Of a stretch of 64,000 nt of DNA, positions 52,761-60,945 are shown piece by piece; position 1 is the stretch's first letter, and every line of letters begins with the position of its first letter. The notes under the pieces are model-generated. The model was given only the letters and a program-made list of their open reading frames with translations, was not told the DNA's origin and did not search any database. The stretch is from Betaproteobacteria bacterium (GTDB taxonomy: Bacteria; Pseudomonadota; Gammaproteobacteria; Burkholderiales; Usitatibacteraceae). The position numbers were made by a program, and so were the translations under genes. The stretch is taken from assembly GCA_016711875.1 (NCBI GenBank), contig JADJSD010000003.1, positions 1,116,001 through 1,180,000 on the forward strand, in the 5' to 3' direction.

Positions 52761-53648
52761 ATGAAACCCCGAATGCCGTTGGAAGCCGGCCTGCCCCCCG
52801 CCCTGGAGGGCGAACGCATCCGCTTCGGCGGCGTGAACTGCTACGTGAAGGGGAGCGGCCCGCCCCTCGTCCTGGTGCACAGCATCAACGCGGCGCCGTC
52901 CGCCGCCGAAATGCGCCCGCTCTACGAGCACTACGGCGCGACCCGCACCGTCTTCGCCATCGACCTGCCGGGATTCGGCCTCAGCGACCGGTCCGATCGC
53001 CTCTACACGCCGCGAGTGATGACGGACGCGCTGCATGCCCTGGCCGAGCAAGTGGAAGCGCGCTGTGGCGCCCTACCCATCGACGCGCTCGCCGCCTCGC
53101 TCGGCTGCGAATTCCTGGCGCGCGCGGCCGTGGAGAAGCCGGAACGATGGGGCCGGCTGGCCTTCGTGAGCCCGACCGGCTTGAGCGGCTCCACGCCGCG
53201 TCGGGGCCCGCCCGGCAGCACGCGGGCGATGCCGTGGCTGCACGGGCTGCTCGGCAACGCGATGTGGAGCGAGGGGCTCTATCGCAGCCTCACCAAGCCC
53301 TCGGTGATCCGCTACTTCCTGGGTCGCACCTGGGGCAGCAAGTCCATCGACGAAACCCTGTGGGCCTACGACGTGCTCACGACCCGCCAGCCCGGCGCGC
53401 GATTCGCGCCGCTGCACTTCCTGTCCGGCGGCCTGTTCAGCCACGACATCCACGTCATCTACGAAGCGCTCTCGCAGCCCGTGTGGATGAGCCACGGCGT
53501 GCGCGGCGATTTCACGGACTTCCGCGCCAAGCGGCTGGTGAAGGACCGCGGCAACTGGAAGACGACGGTCTACCCGGCGGGCGCGATGCCGTACTTCGAG
53601 TTGCCCGCCGAGTTCTTCCGCGACTTCGACGCTTTCCTGGCGGGGTAG
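52761..53648 (+). CDS. Alpha/beta hydrolase
   Basis: 295 residues. The oxyanion-region motif PPLVLVHSINAAPS, FAIDLPGFGLSDRSDR and a nucleophile elbow AASLGCEF (a variant of G-x-S-x-G) indicate the alpha/beta hydrolase fold. The C-terminal catalytic His is less obvious; YPAGAMPYFELP is the candidate region without a clear His, so catalysis is uncertain. No signal peptide. It is divergent from the antiporter, 352 bases away. Confidence 0.8.
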   Translation: MKPRMPLEAGLPPALEGERIRFGGVNCYVKGSGPPLVLVHSINAAPSAAEMRPLYEHYGATRTVFAIDLPGFGLSDRSDRLYTPRVMTDALHALAEQVEARCGALPIDALAASLGCEFLARAAVEKPERWGRLAFVSPTGLSGSTPRRGPPGSTRAMPWLHGLLGNAMWSEGLYRSLTKPSVIRYFLGRTWGSKSIDETLWAYDVLTTRQPGARFAPLHFLSGGLFSHDIHVIYEALSQPVWMSHGVRGDFTDFRAKRLVKDRGNWKTTVYPAGAMPYFELPAEFFRDFDAFLAG

Positions 53649-53667
53649 CCACCCAGCCGAACCGGCG

Positions 53668-53740
53668 CCCAATCGTCCGGCGCCCCGGGCGGAGCTGGCC
53701 CTTGATGTAGCAGACGAAGCCCTCGCGCGGGGACTTCTCC
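53668..53740 (-). pseudogene. Remnant of a sulfatase C terminus
   Basis: Two blocks match the 3' part of the sulfatase gene at 60.9-62.3 kb: 53668-53693 against 60969-60994 (about 24 of 26 bases) and 53693-53740 against 61208-61255 (45 of 48 bases). The stretch between the two matches in the intact gene, about 213 bases, is missing here. The second block codes EKSPREGFVCYIKGQL against EKSPREGFVYYIKDQL. It is a decayed copy with no intact reading frame. Confidence 0.8.
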
Positions 53741-53770
53741 GCAGCGCGACCAACCGAATGGGCAAACGCC

Positions 53771-54688
53771 TCAGCGACGGGAACCTGTTCGCGCCGGAGT
53801 CCGACGGGCGCCGCGCTCGATGGGGCTCGCAAGGCCTCGCACGATCTCGAGAAAAGCCTCAACCGCCCGCGCCGTCCGGCGCACCTCGAGGCACACGACG
53901 TGCGTCTCCGTCCAGACATCCACGTTCGACAGCGTGAGCTTGTGCAGGCGTTCGTCGTGGGCGAGGCCCGGCTCCGAGACGACGCCGATGCCGATGCCCT
54001 TGGCCACGGCCTCGCGGATCGCCTCGCGGCTGCCCAGCTCCATCACGACCCTCGGCCTGACGCCGGCTCGCGACAGCGCGGCCTCGAAGGCCTTGCGCGT
54101 GGTCGAGCCTTCCTCCCGCACGATCATCCGCTCGCCTTCGAGCTGCTCGATGCGGATGGAGCGTCGGCGGGCCAGGGGATGGTCCCGCGGCGTGAATACC
54201 ACGACCCGGGACCGCCGGAACGGCACGCTGTGGAGCCGCGCATCGTCGGCGAAGTGGGCAAGCACGGCCACGTCCGTCCGGAAGTCGAGCAGTTCCCGGA
54301 GCACGGCCTCGGAGTTGCCGAAGCGCACCTGCACCTGCATCGCCGGATACTGGCGGCTGAAGCTCGCGATCATGTCGGTGGCGTCGAAGGGCCCCACCGC
54401 GCCGACCTTCAGCATGCCGGAACGCAAGTCGCCGGCGTCCTTCAGCAGGTGGAGCGCGTCGGCCTCGATGCTCGCGAGCGGCCCGGCCACCGCCAGCAGC
54501 CGCTGGCCGGTTTCCGTGAGCGTGACGCCGCGGCCGATCCGGTGGAACAGCTCCACGCCGTATTGCGACTCCAGCAGGCGCACCTGGCTCGTGAGCGTCG
54601 GCTGGCTGACGTGCAACAGTCGGGCGGCCGCCGTGAAGCCGCCCGCCTGAGCCACGGCGAGGAAGGAACGCAGTTGGGTCAGTCGCAT
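53771..54688 (-). CDS. LysR-family transcriptional regulator
   Basis: 305 residues. The N-terminal helix-turn-helix reads RLTQLRSFLAVAQAGGFTAAARLL with QPTLTSQVRLLESQYG; the effector domain begins MLKVGAVGPFDATDMI. It is divergent from the sulfatase gene, and a symmetrical LysR-type site lies between them, overlapping its own start codon. It probably controls the sulfatase-Bug-phosphoesterase group and represses itself. The effector is unknown. Confidence 0.92.
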   Translation of the reverse strand: MRLTQLRSFLAVAQAGGFTAAARLLHVSQPTLTSQVRLLESQYGVELFHRIGRGVTLTETGQRLLAVAGPLASIEADALHLLKDAGDLRSGMLKVGAVGPFDATDMIASFSRQYPAMQVQVRFGNSEAVLRELLDFRTDVAVLAHFADDARLHSVPFRRSRVVVFTPRDHPLARRRSIRIEQLEGERMIVREEGSTTRKAFEAALSRAGVRPRVVMELGSREAIREAVAKGIGIGVVSEPGLAHDERLHKLTLSNVDVWTETHVVCLEVRRTARAVEAFLEIVRGLASPIERGARRTPARTGSRR

Positions 54689-54701
54689 AGCTTTGCTCTA
54701 T
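54687..54701. promoter_or_regulatory. Candidate LysR recognition site ATAG-N7-CTAT
   Basis: The inverted repeat ATAG-N7-CTAT contains the T-N11-A core of LysR-type binding sites and overlaps the start codon of the divergent lysR gene, the usual position for self-control. The following bases to 54730 are AT-rich (CAAATAATTGTATTGG) and probably hold the sulfatase promoter. Confidence 0.55.
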
Positions 54702-54760
54702 GGAAGTACACAAATAATTGTATTGGAGTTATGGAAGCCCCGCGGCAATACTGGGCCGCC

Positions 54761-56152
54761 ATGACGACCCGAAAACCCAACATCCTGCTGGTGCTTGCGG
54801 ACCAGCTTCGCGCCTGCTCGGTCGGCTACGCCGGCGAGGAGCCGGTCATCACGCCGCACCTGGACCGCCTCGCAGGGCAATCGGCCGTCCTCACGACGGC
54901 GGTGTCCCCGACCCCGGTCTGCACGCCGTACCGGGGCTCCCTGATCACCGGCCGCACGGCGCTCTCGCTGGGCCTCGTCCTCAACGACATCCCGCTCGCC
55001 ACCACCGAGACCAGCCTCGCCCATGCCGTCACGCGCGCCGGCTACGACACCGGCTACATCGGCAAGTGGCACCTGAACGGCGGCGACCGGCCGGCCTGGG
55101 TACCGCCGGGCCCCCCGCGCCAGGGCTTCGACTTCTGGGCCGCCGCGAACTTCGACCACAACTACGACCGCTCCGTGTACTTCATGGGCGATTCGCCCGA
55201 GCCGCTCACCTGGCCGGGCTACGACGCCGAATCCCAGACCACGCTCGCGATCGACTACATGACGCGGCACCGCGCCAGCGAGAAGCCCTTCTGCCTCGTG
55301 CTTTCCTGGGGTCCGCCGCACCACCCCTACCGGACGGTTGCGAAGAACTACCTCGATCTCTACGACCCCGACGCGATTCCCGCTCGCGCCAATTGCCCCG
55401 ACCCGCCGCGCCAGGATCTCTGGGGCTACTACGCCCAGACCACCTTCCTCGACGACCAGATGGCCCGGCTCGTGGCCGCGCTCGATGCGCTCGGGCTTGC
55501 CGACGACACCATCCTCGCCTTCACGTCGGACCACGGCGATATGCACGGCTCGCACGGCGTGTACAAGAAGCAATGGCCGTGGGACGAATCGATCAAGGTC
55601 CCGTTCCTGCTGCGCTACCCGGGAACAGTCGCGGGCGGCACGCGATTCGATTTCCCGCTGAGCGCCATCGACATCATGCCGACGTTGCTGGGCATGGCGC
55701 AGGTGCCCGTCCCCGCCACCGTGGAGGGAGTCGATCTCTCGCCGTTCATCCGCGGGGAGCGCAACGACGCACCGCCTGCCGTGCTGCTGATGAACCCCTG
55801 CCCCTTCAGCATCGGCGACCCGCGCGGCCCCGACCAGGTGCCCGCCTTCCAGGGCATGCGCATGGAGTATCGCGGGGTGCGCACGCGGCGGCACACCTAC
55901 GCCCGGACCATCGACCGGCCGTGGCTGCTCTACGACAACCTCGAGGATCCCTTCCAGATGCGGAACCTCATCGACGAGCCGCAGTGCCGTGGCCTGGCCG
56001 TGAAGCTGGAAGGGCAGATGCAGGCGCTCATGGCGCGGATCGGCGATCGCTTCCTGCCCAAGGAGGATTACTACCGGCAGTTCGGCATCGAGTTGGACCA
56101 CCGGGGCAAGGTGAAAGGAATCATCGAGAACCCTTACGACCGGCTCGGCTGA
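54761..56152 (+). CDS. Type I sulfatase/phosphonate monoester hydrolase
   Basis: 463 residues. The formylglycine signature CxPxR is present as CTPYRGSLITG, with Cys54 modified to the catalytic residue. Metal-binding segments are NILLVLADQLRACS and FTSDHGDMHGSHGVYKK. No signal peptide is visible, so it may be cytoplasmic. It hydrolyses sulfate or phosphate/phosphonate esters. An alternative in-frame start 30 bases upstream exists. A Bug-type binding protein gene follows 34 bases after the stop, hinting at import of the organic part or the ester. Confidence 0.9.
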   Translation: MTTRKPNILLVLADQLRACSVGYAGEEPVITPHLDRLAGQSAVLTTAVSPTPVCTPYRGSLITGRTALSLGLVLNDIPLATTETSLAHAVTRAGYDTGYIGKWHLNGGDRPAWVPPGPPRQGFDFWAAANFDHNYDRSVYFMGDSPEPLTWPGYDAESQTTLAIDYMTRHRASEKPFCLVLSWGPPHHPYRTVAKNYLDLYDPDAIPARANCPDPPRQDLWGYYAQTTFLDDQMARLVAALDALGLADDTILAFTSDHGDMHGSHGVYKKQWPWDESIKVPFLLRYPGTVAGGTRFDFPLSAIDIMPTLLGMAQVPVPATVEGVDLSPFIRGERNDAPPAVLLMNPCPFSIGDPRGPDQVPAFQGMRMEYRGVRTRRHTYARTIDRPWLLYDNLEDPFQMRNLIDEPQCRGLAVKLEGQMQALMARIGDRFLPKEDYYRQFGIELDHRGKVKGIIENPYDRLG

Positions 56153-56186
56153 CCGGGCCTTTTCCCACCGCACCGAGGAGTCCGCC

Positions 56187-57164
56187 ATGACGCAGCGCTT
56201 CCGCTCGATCGTTTGCCGTGCACTGATGCTCGCCGCCGCACTGGCCGCTCCCACCGCCCTCGCCCAGGGCTATCCCGACAAGTCGGTCCGCGTGATCGTC
56301 CCGTTCTCCGCGGGCGGTTCGACCGACACCGTCACGCGCATCATCGCGCAGAAGCTCAGCGCATCGATGGGGCAGAGCTTCGTCGTCGAGAACCGCGGAG
56401 GTGCCGGCGGAAATCTCGGCGCCGACCTGGTGGCCAAGTCCAAGCCCGACGGCTACACGATCCTCGCCGCCGCCGGATCGTTCGCGATCAACGCGTCCCT
56501 TTACAAGAGCCTGCCCTTCGATCCGCTCAAGGACTTCGATCCCATCATCCACATCTGCACGGTCACCGGGATCGTCGTCACGCACCCCTCGGTCCCCGCG
56601 ACCACCGTGCCGGAACTGATCGCGATGGCGAAGGCGAAGCCCGGCACGATCAACTTCGCCTCCGCGGGAAGCGGCACCGTGATCCACCTGGCCGGCGAGC
56701 TGTTCAAGACGATGGCCCAAGTGGACATGACCCACGTGCCCTACAAGGGCAGCGGCCCGGCGCTGGCAGACCTGATCGGCGGCCAGGTGCAGGTGATGTT
56801 CGCCAATATGCCCGGGACGCTCCAGCACGTGAAGACCGGGCGCCTGCGCGTGCTGGCGGTGACGAGCGAGAAGCGATCGACGTTGCTGCCCGAGACGCCG
56901 ACCGTGGCCGAAGCGGCATTGCCCGGTTACAAGGCGTCGACCTGGTTCGGCATCCTCGCCCCGGCCGGCACGCCCCCGGACGTGGTCGCGAAGCTCAACC
57001 GCGAGCTCGCCAAGGCGCTGGCCTCGCCGGACCTCACGGAACACCTGCGCATGGAAGGCGCCGAGCCGACCGGCGGAACGCCGGAGCAGTTCCGCGCCTT
57101 CCTCAAGGAGGACATCGAGCGCTGGGCCGCCGTGGTGCGCGCCTCCGGCGCGAAGGCGAATTGA
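56187..57164 (+). CDS. Bug/TctC-family solute-binding protein
   Basis: 325 residues, signal peptide (LMLAAALAAPTALAQG), family motifs YPDKSVRVIVPFSAGGSTD, GQSFVVENRGGAGGNLG and MTHVPYKGSGPALADL. A strong ribosome site (GAGGAG) precedes the start. It is tightly coupled to the next gene by a one-base overlap. No TctAB permease genes are nearby, so it may use the TctAB encoded at 28-30 kb or another pair elsewhere. Confidence 0.95.
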   Translation: MTQRFRSIVCRALMLAAALAAPTALAQGYPDKSVRVIVPFSAGGSTDTVTRIIAQKLSASMGQSFVVENRGGAGGNLGADLVAKSKPDGYTILAAAGSFAINASLYKSLPFDPLKDFDPIIHICTVTGIVVTHPSVPATTVPELIAMAKAKPGTINFASAGSGTVIHLAGELFKTMAQVDMTHVPYKGSGPALADLIGGQVQVMFANMPGTLQHVKTGRLRVLAVTSEKRSTLLPETPTVAEAALPGYKASTWFGILAPAGTPPDVVAKLNRELAKALASPDLTEHLRMEGAEPTGGTPEQFRAFLKEDIERWAAVVRASGAKAN

Positions 57165-59266
57165 TGTCCCTCGGCAAGAAGCTCTTCTCCTTCGCCGTCA
57201 TCGCCGATACCCATGTGAACCAGGAGGAGGGCAAGGCCTCCTCCGATTTCGCGGTCAATCGCCTCGCGAACGCGCGCAACCGCTACGTCATCCACGCGCT
57301 GAACCGGGCGAAGCCGGCCTTCACGCTGCACCTGGGCGACATCGTCCACCCGACGCCACACCATCCCGGCTTCGCCGACGCCGCCCGTTCGTTCCACGCG
57401 CTGGCCGCCGCCCTCGAGTGCCCGCTTCACCTCACGCCGGGCAACCACGACGTCGGCGACAAGCCGGGCGACTGGCTGCCCGTGCCCTCCGTGAGCGACG
57501 AGTACCTCGCGATCTACGAGCGTCACTTCGGCAAGCCCTATTACGCCTTCGATTCCCACGGCTGCCATTTCGTGGTGATCAACGCCCAGGCGCTCAATTC
57601 GGGGTTGCCGTGCGAGGCGGAGCAGAGGGCGTGGCTGGAGAGCGACCTCGCCGCCCACGCGGGCCAGCGCACGTTCCTGTGCACGCACTACCCGGCCTTC
57701 CTCTTCGACCCCGCCGAGCCGGGGCACTACGACAACATCGACGAGCCGGGCCGCTCGTGGCTCCTTGGCCTCGTCGCGCGGTACGGGGTCGAGGCGGTGT
57801 TCGCCGGGCACGTGCACAACTTCTGGTACCACCTGCTGGGCGAGACCGAGTTCTACCTGCTGCCCTCGACGGCCTTCGTGCGCCTGGACTACAGCGAGCT
57901 GTACCGCGTGGGCCCGGGCCCGGAGCGCGGACGCAACGATGCGCCCAAGCTGGGCTTCCTGATCGTCGACGTGCACGAGCACGGCCACGTGGCCCACCCC
58001 TTGCGGACCCAGGGTGCGTGCCTCGGCCCGGATGAAAAGCCCCAGGACGTCGAGACGCTCCCGCCCGTCCACTCGCGATCCGTGTCGCGATCGCCCCTGG
58101 GCATCGACCTGCGCCATCCCTGGGCCGAGATCGTCGATGTCGTCGCGAGCGGCGCGCTGGACGAGTTCTCGCGCAAGCGAGCCCGCAACGACGATCCGCT
58201 GATGGCCCTGTGGGAGATGGGCATCCAGCGCCTGCGCGTGCCGCTCGCGGACCTGGACGACGCCCGCCTGCGCGAACGCATGCGGGTGCTGAAGCGGGCC
58301 GGCGCCCGGTTCACCGTCTACTCGCACAACCTCCCGGCCGGGTCGCTGCGGCAATCGCTCCTCGACCACGCCCACCTCGTCGATGCCTGGGAAGTGATCG
58401 CCCCGATGGCCGGCATCGAGGCGCTCGCCGCGCAGGTGGCCGACCTGCGGCGCGGGCTGCCCTTCGCGGTCCGGCACTCGAAGCTGCGCCGTCCCGAGGA
58501 CCGCCTGCACCACGGCGACCGGGCGCGCCACGTCATCGAACACGGCTTCTACCTGGCCGAGCGCGAGCAGGTCGAGGCACTGCGTTCGTCGCCCGGCGCC
58601 TATCGCGCGGCCTTCGATGGCGGCGTGTTTCGCGTCTCGCGCGGCCAGCGGCCCTGGCACGAGATCGGTAGGCTGGCCGCGGCGGCGGCAGGCGATACGC
58701 GTGACGAGGCTTACGTCCGCCTCGCAGCCGACAACCCGGCCGAGGCCCAGGACGACGACCTGGCCAACGCCAACCGCGTGGCCGAGACGCTCTTCACGGC
58801 CCATGCCTGCGTGGGCATCGGCGTGTGGCTGGATACGTTCTGCGACGTCGATCGCGGCTACTTTCCGCGCACCGGCCTGGTCGATCGCCGCTACAACCCC
58901 CGGCTGGCGGGCAAGGTGTGCCGCAATCTGAACAGCGCTCTTTCGGGCGGTCTCGATCGTGTGAAGGGGATGCACGAAGCCGAGTCCCGCTCCGCGCGCA
59001 CGCTCATCCTGGAAACCTCGGACGGCGTCGTCGCGCTCGTGCTGCCGCACGAATCGGGCGAATTGCGATCGATCACACTGCATCGAGCCGGCACCGCTCG
59101 CTCGGGCCCCGCCAAGTGGATCGATCTCGCGTCCGGGACGATCACCGCGGCGAGCTGGCGAGTTGGGGAGAGCGAACCACCCGCGTTGAACTTCGAGGAA
59201 CCGAGGCCCTGCACCGGGCCGGCGCTGGTGATTCTCAAGGAATCCGGTTTCCTCTCGCCCGCATAA
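57164..59266 (+). CDS. Metallophosphoesterase fused to a TIM-barrel-like domain
   Basis: 700 residues. Residues 1 to about 290 form a calcineurin-like phosphoesterase with all metal-binding blocks: IADTHVN, HLGDIVH, TPGNHDVG, CTHYPAFLF and AGHVHNFW. From about 320 to 700 there is a second domain with strand-helix repeats (MGIQRLRVPLADL, RFTVYSHNLPAG, DAWEVIAPMAG) that looks like a TIM barrel; I cannot name its family. The N terminus has no signal peptide. Together with the sulfatase and the Bug gene it may remove phosphate or sulfate groups from an imported compound. Confidence 0.8.
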   Translation: MSLGKKLFSFAVIADTHVNQEEGKASSDFAVNRLANARNRYVIHALNRAKPAFTLHLGDIVHPTPHHPGFADAARSFHALAAALECPLHLTPGNHDVGDKPGDWLPVPSVSDEYLAIYERHFGKPYYAFDSHGCHFVVINAQALNSGLPCEAEQRAWLESDLAAHAGQRTFLCTHYPAFLFDPAEPGHYDNIDEPGRSWLLGLVARYGVEAVFAGHVHNFWYHLLGETEFYLLPSTAFVRLDYSELYRVGPGPERGRNDAPKLGFLIVDVHEHGHVAHPLRTQGACLGPDEKPQDVETLPPVHSRSVSRSPLGIDLRHPWAEIVDVVASGALDEFSRKRARNDDPLMALWEMGIQRLRVPLADLDDARLRERMRVLKRAGARFTVYSHNLPAGSLRQSLLDHAHLVDAWEVIAPMAGIEALAAQVADLRRGLPFAVRHSKLRRPEDRLHHGDRARHVIEHGFYLAEREQVEALRSSPGAYRAAFDGGVFRVSRGQRPWHEIGRLAAAAAGDTRDEAYVRLAADNPAEAQDDDLANANRVAETLFTAHACVGIGVWLDTFCDVDRGYFPRTGLVDRRYNPRLAGKVCRNLNSALSGGLDRVKGMHEAESRSARTLILETSDGVVALVLPHESGELRSITLHRAGTARSGPAKWIDLASGTITAASWRVGESEPPALNFEEPRPCTGPALVILKESGFLSPA

Positions 59267-59306
59267 GGCTTGCGGCCGGATGTCCCGGACAGGTCGGCGC
59301 CACCGA

Positions 59307-59435
59307 TTGACATACCATTGGGGATTCCGCTCAACACGTCTGGGCGACCCGTGGCGCGTCATTTACCGGGTGGTGGCCGAAGACCTGCTGTTCCAGGTGG
59401 CGTCCGTAACCGCCCACGATTACCGGAGACCCTGA
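59307..59435 (+). pseudogene. Remnant of a RelE/ParE-like toxin gene (C-terminal part)
   Basis: 42 codons from a TTG, ending with the stop that overlaps the antitoxin ATG (TGATG). The segment WRVIYRVVAEDLLFQVASVTAHDYRRP resembles the end of RelE/ParE toxins; it is split here to respect length: WRVIYRVV, then DLLFQVASV, then TAHDYRR. The N-terminal half with the usual helices is absent, and no start codon with a good ribosome site is seen. It looks like a decayed toxin whose partner gene survives. Confidence 0.45.
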
Positions 59436-59695
59436 TGAAAGACTTTCGCCCCGCCAAGAAGCGCGTCACCGTCACCGTGGGTGAATCGGTCCGGATCCTT
59501 CGCGAGCTTCAGGAGTTGCGCCAGAACCCGTTGGCCGAGGCCTCCGGCATTGCCCAGGCCACCATCTCCGCCATCGAGAACGATCGCGTGCGCCTCGGCG
59601 TCGAACGCGCCAAGGCGCTGGCCCGTGCCCTCAAGTGCCACCCCGGCGTGCTGGTGTTTCCCGGTTGGGAGAGGCCCAAGGGAAAGGCGGCGTAA
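59435..59695 (+). CDS. XRE-family helix-turn-helix antitoxin-like regulator
   Basis: 86 residues. The helix-turn-helix is NPLAEASGIAQATISAIENDRVRLG, typical of HigA/XRE antitoxins that bind DNA and neutralise a RelE-type toxin. It is preceded by what looks like a truncated toxin gene, overlapping by one base. If the toxin is dead, the regulator may persist as an orphan that still represses its own promoter. Confidence 0.85.
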   Translation: MKDFRPAKKRVTVTVGESVRILRELQELRQNPLAEASGIAQATISAIENDRVRLGVERAKALARALKCHPGVLVFPGWERPKGKAA

Positions 59696-59735
59696 CGCCT
59701 TGCGCGAGGGGTGCTTCGCTTGGCGTCCGGTGCAG

Positions 59736-60185
59736 CTATCCGCCGACGATGTGAATGCCCATGTCCCTCAGTTCCCTCACCAGGCGGGAGATGCGCGCCA
59801 GGAGCAACTCCATGTCTCGTGCCGTCACCGGCATGTCGGCCACTCGCTCACGAGCGACTGCAACCTGCACGTAATTCCAGCGAAGCAGCTCGCGATTGAA
59901 CTCGATGTCCTTCTCCCGATTGGCATGGCACTTCGAGAGGAAGAGATCCGTCGGGTCGAGGCACAGGCCCACCAGTTGGTGGCCTCCGGGTTCGACCGGC
60001 CCTCCCAGCCGGGTGGTGCGGGGGCGCCCGCGCGGGTAGATGTCCGCCTCCATGGACGCCTTGAGCCTTGCTGGGGGCGCGGGCACCGCGCCCAGGATCG
60101 ACTGGCTGCCGACCACGACGAACTCGTACCAATCCGTGACCTCGCCTGCGGCGCGAATGATGTGCTCGAGGTCCTCGCGATTCAT
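59736..60185 (-). CDS. DUF6036-like nucleotidyltransferase, internally shortened
   Basis: 149 residues. The N terminus YEFVVVGSQSILGAVPAPP and SMEADIYPRGRP match nucleotidyltransferase-fold proteins of the DUF6036 type; the acidic pair in EADIYP would bind metal. After this, about 45-50 residues present in typical members are missing, and the sequence resumes at GLCLDPTDLFLSKCHANREKD. It may be inactive. It lies 13 bases after the XRE gene, the standard order for this pair, which may be a toxin-antitoxin or defence unit. Confidence 0.65.
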   Translation of the reverse strand: MNREDLEHIIRAAGEVTDWYEFVVVGSQSILGAVPAPPARLKASMEADIYPRGRPRTTRLGGPVEPGGHQLVGLCLDPTDLFLSKCHANREKDIEFNRELLRWNYVQVAVARERVADMPVTARDMELLLARISRLVRELRDMGIHIVGG

Positions 60186-60198
60186 GGCGTTGGCCGGG

Positions 60199-60858
60199 TC
60201 ACGCCTCGGCAGCGGCGCTTTCGTGAATCGAAAGGTTTACGCCCGCCTTGAGTTCGCGCACCTCCCGGAGGATTCGCAGGCGCGTCTCCTCCGGCAGCAT
60301 CGTCACGATCGGCGAAGCCTGGCGAAGCTCCTGGGCGCGGCGCGTCTTCAGCAGCACTTTCTTCCAATCTTGGCGATGCAGGATCACCTTCCACTCGTCC
60401 CACAGCGGCTGCGAGGCCGAAGGCCCGCGCGCCTGCCAGCGTTCCAACGTCTTGAACGCCCGCGCCACGAGTTCTTCCGGGTTCTTGCGGATGAGCGCCA
60501 CGGCCTCGCGATGCAGCATCATGCTCTGCAAGTCCTGCGCCGCATGACGGTTAGAGCCCGTCGACACGACGATGGGCGTGTGCCGGGACCGATCATTCGT
60601 TTGGCGCACCGCATCGCTGCCGACGAGCGCGAGGTCGCCGGCTAGCCCCAGGCACGAAAGCACGCGCAGGTAGGTTCCCATGGTGGGCGCGGGCTCGCCG
60701 GCTTCCACGGCACTCAGCGTGGTCCGGGAAATTCCCACCTGCTTCGCCAGCGCCGCGGACGACAGGCCCCGGGCCCGGCGAGCCTGCCTGAGGCGATCGC
60801 CGAGTTGGAGGAGCAACTGGCGCTCCAACGAGGTGTTGAGGTGTCCAGGAGAGGGCAT
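60199..60858 (-). CDS. XRE-family transcriptional regulator paired with the nucleotidyltransferase
   Basis: 219 residues from the ATG at 60858; another ATG lies three codons upstream at 60867. The N-terminal helix-turn-helix is LSSAALAKQVGISRTTLSAVEAGEPAPTM in part. The C-terminal half is helical and of unknown function (WQARGPSASQPLWDEWKVIL). A -35/-10 promoter ends just before the start codon, so the mRNA may be leaderless. An inverted repeat overlaps that promoter, suggesting autoregulation. Confidence 0.85.
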   Translation of the reverse strand: MPSPGHLNTSLERQLLLQLGDRLRQARRARGLSSAALAKQVGISRTTLSAVEAGEPAPTMGTYLRVLSCLGLAGDLALVGSDAVRQTNDRSRHTPIVVSTGSNRHAAQDLQSMMLHREAVALIRKNPEELVARAFKTLERWQARGPSASQPLWDEWKVILHRQDWKKVLLKTRRAQELRQASPIVTMLPEETRLRILREVRELKAGVNLSIHESAAAEA

Positions 60859-60907
60859 GTCCAGCATAATAGGCTAATCATGCCAATTTGTCCATTATGC
60901 TGGACAT
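60857..60907 (-). promoter_or_regulatory. Promoter and operator of the XRE/nucleotidyltransferase pair
   Basis: A perfect 14-base inverted repeat (ATGTCCAGCATAAT and its complement) occupies 60857-60870 and 60894-60907 with 23 bases between. On the minus strand, TGGACA (60889-60894) and TATTAT (60866-60871) are separated by 17 bases, a close match to a sigma-70 promoter. One repeat arm covers the -10 and start point, the other abuts the -35. Expected transcription start is close to the ATG at 60858. Confidence 0.7.
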
Positions 60908-60945
60908 AGCTCCAGGCGGTACCTGCAACCCGGCTCAGCGCCAGG

